From positions 1 to 30,160 of the forward strand of contig JBJEKU010000003.1 of assembly GCA_051878795.1 (NCBI GenBank): 30,160 bases of DNA. Direction: 5' to 3'. The translations under genes and the position numbers were made by a program. Positions within the stretch are counted from its first letter, which is position 1. Every line of letters starts with the position of its first letter. The notes beneath the pieces were generated by a model that was given only the letters and a program-made list of their open reading frames with translations, was not told the DNA's origin and did no database searches. Source of the DNA: W1P20-047 sp051878795. Its GTDB lineage: Bacteria > Actinomycetota > Coriobacteriia > Coriobacteriales > Eggerthellaceae. Below are positions 23,042 through 30,160 of this stretch, piece after piece.

Positions 23042-23061
23042 AAGACTCGTTGTCGCGACTG

Positions 23062-30160
<7,099 letters not shown>

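Overview
The window comes from a GC-rich bacterium and every recognisable gene lies on the minus strand, so transcription runs from high to low coordinates. Gene content and protein style (actinobacterial RpoB/RpoC, a compact his operon, YebC, lipoprotein ModA) suggest an anaerobic actinobacterium of the Coriobacteriia, probably Eggerthellales. That placement is inferred from recognition, not from a search. No tRNA, rRNA, CRISPR array or insertion sequence was found.

In transcription order there are four blocks. (1) 30160-21259: the 3' part of rpoB, then rpoC (stop/start overlap TAATG), an intrinsic terminator, and a hisE-glmM pair, also joined by TAATG. (2) 21019-15847: modA-modB-modC-moaA-moaC, which couples molybdate import to the first step of molybdenum cofactor synthesis. 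Two tandem 20-bp dyads sit upstream of modA. (3) yebC (15723-14926) and a zinc-ribbon coiled-coil protein (14786-14271), then the histidine operon hisZG-hisD-hisC-hisB-hisH-hisA-hisF-hisI (13916-6575). HisZ and HisG are one fused polypeptide. hisE lies in block 1, and no histidinol-phosphate phosphatase is visible. (4) 6178-1: a probable metalloid-handling cluster of a CobW-type GTPase, an ArsM-ArsS fusion (arsenite methyltransferase joined to a Cys-rich radical SAM enzyme), a YdjY-type lipoprotein and two TVP38/TMEM64 membrane proteins. The last of these runs off the left edge.

Block 4 is the best candidate for an undescribed system: methylation and radical SAM chemistry in one chain, next to an E. 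coli ydjXYZ-like membrane module. Other notable points are an alpha-CTD-like module at the C-terminus of RpoC, a ModB with about 200 extra extracytoplasmic residues, the modA tandem operators, and terminator-like hairpins placed immediately before several downstream genes of apparent operons.

Three gene-free stretches exceed 300 bases: 2471-2857, 6179-6574 and 13917-14270. Their contents are described in the feature list.
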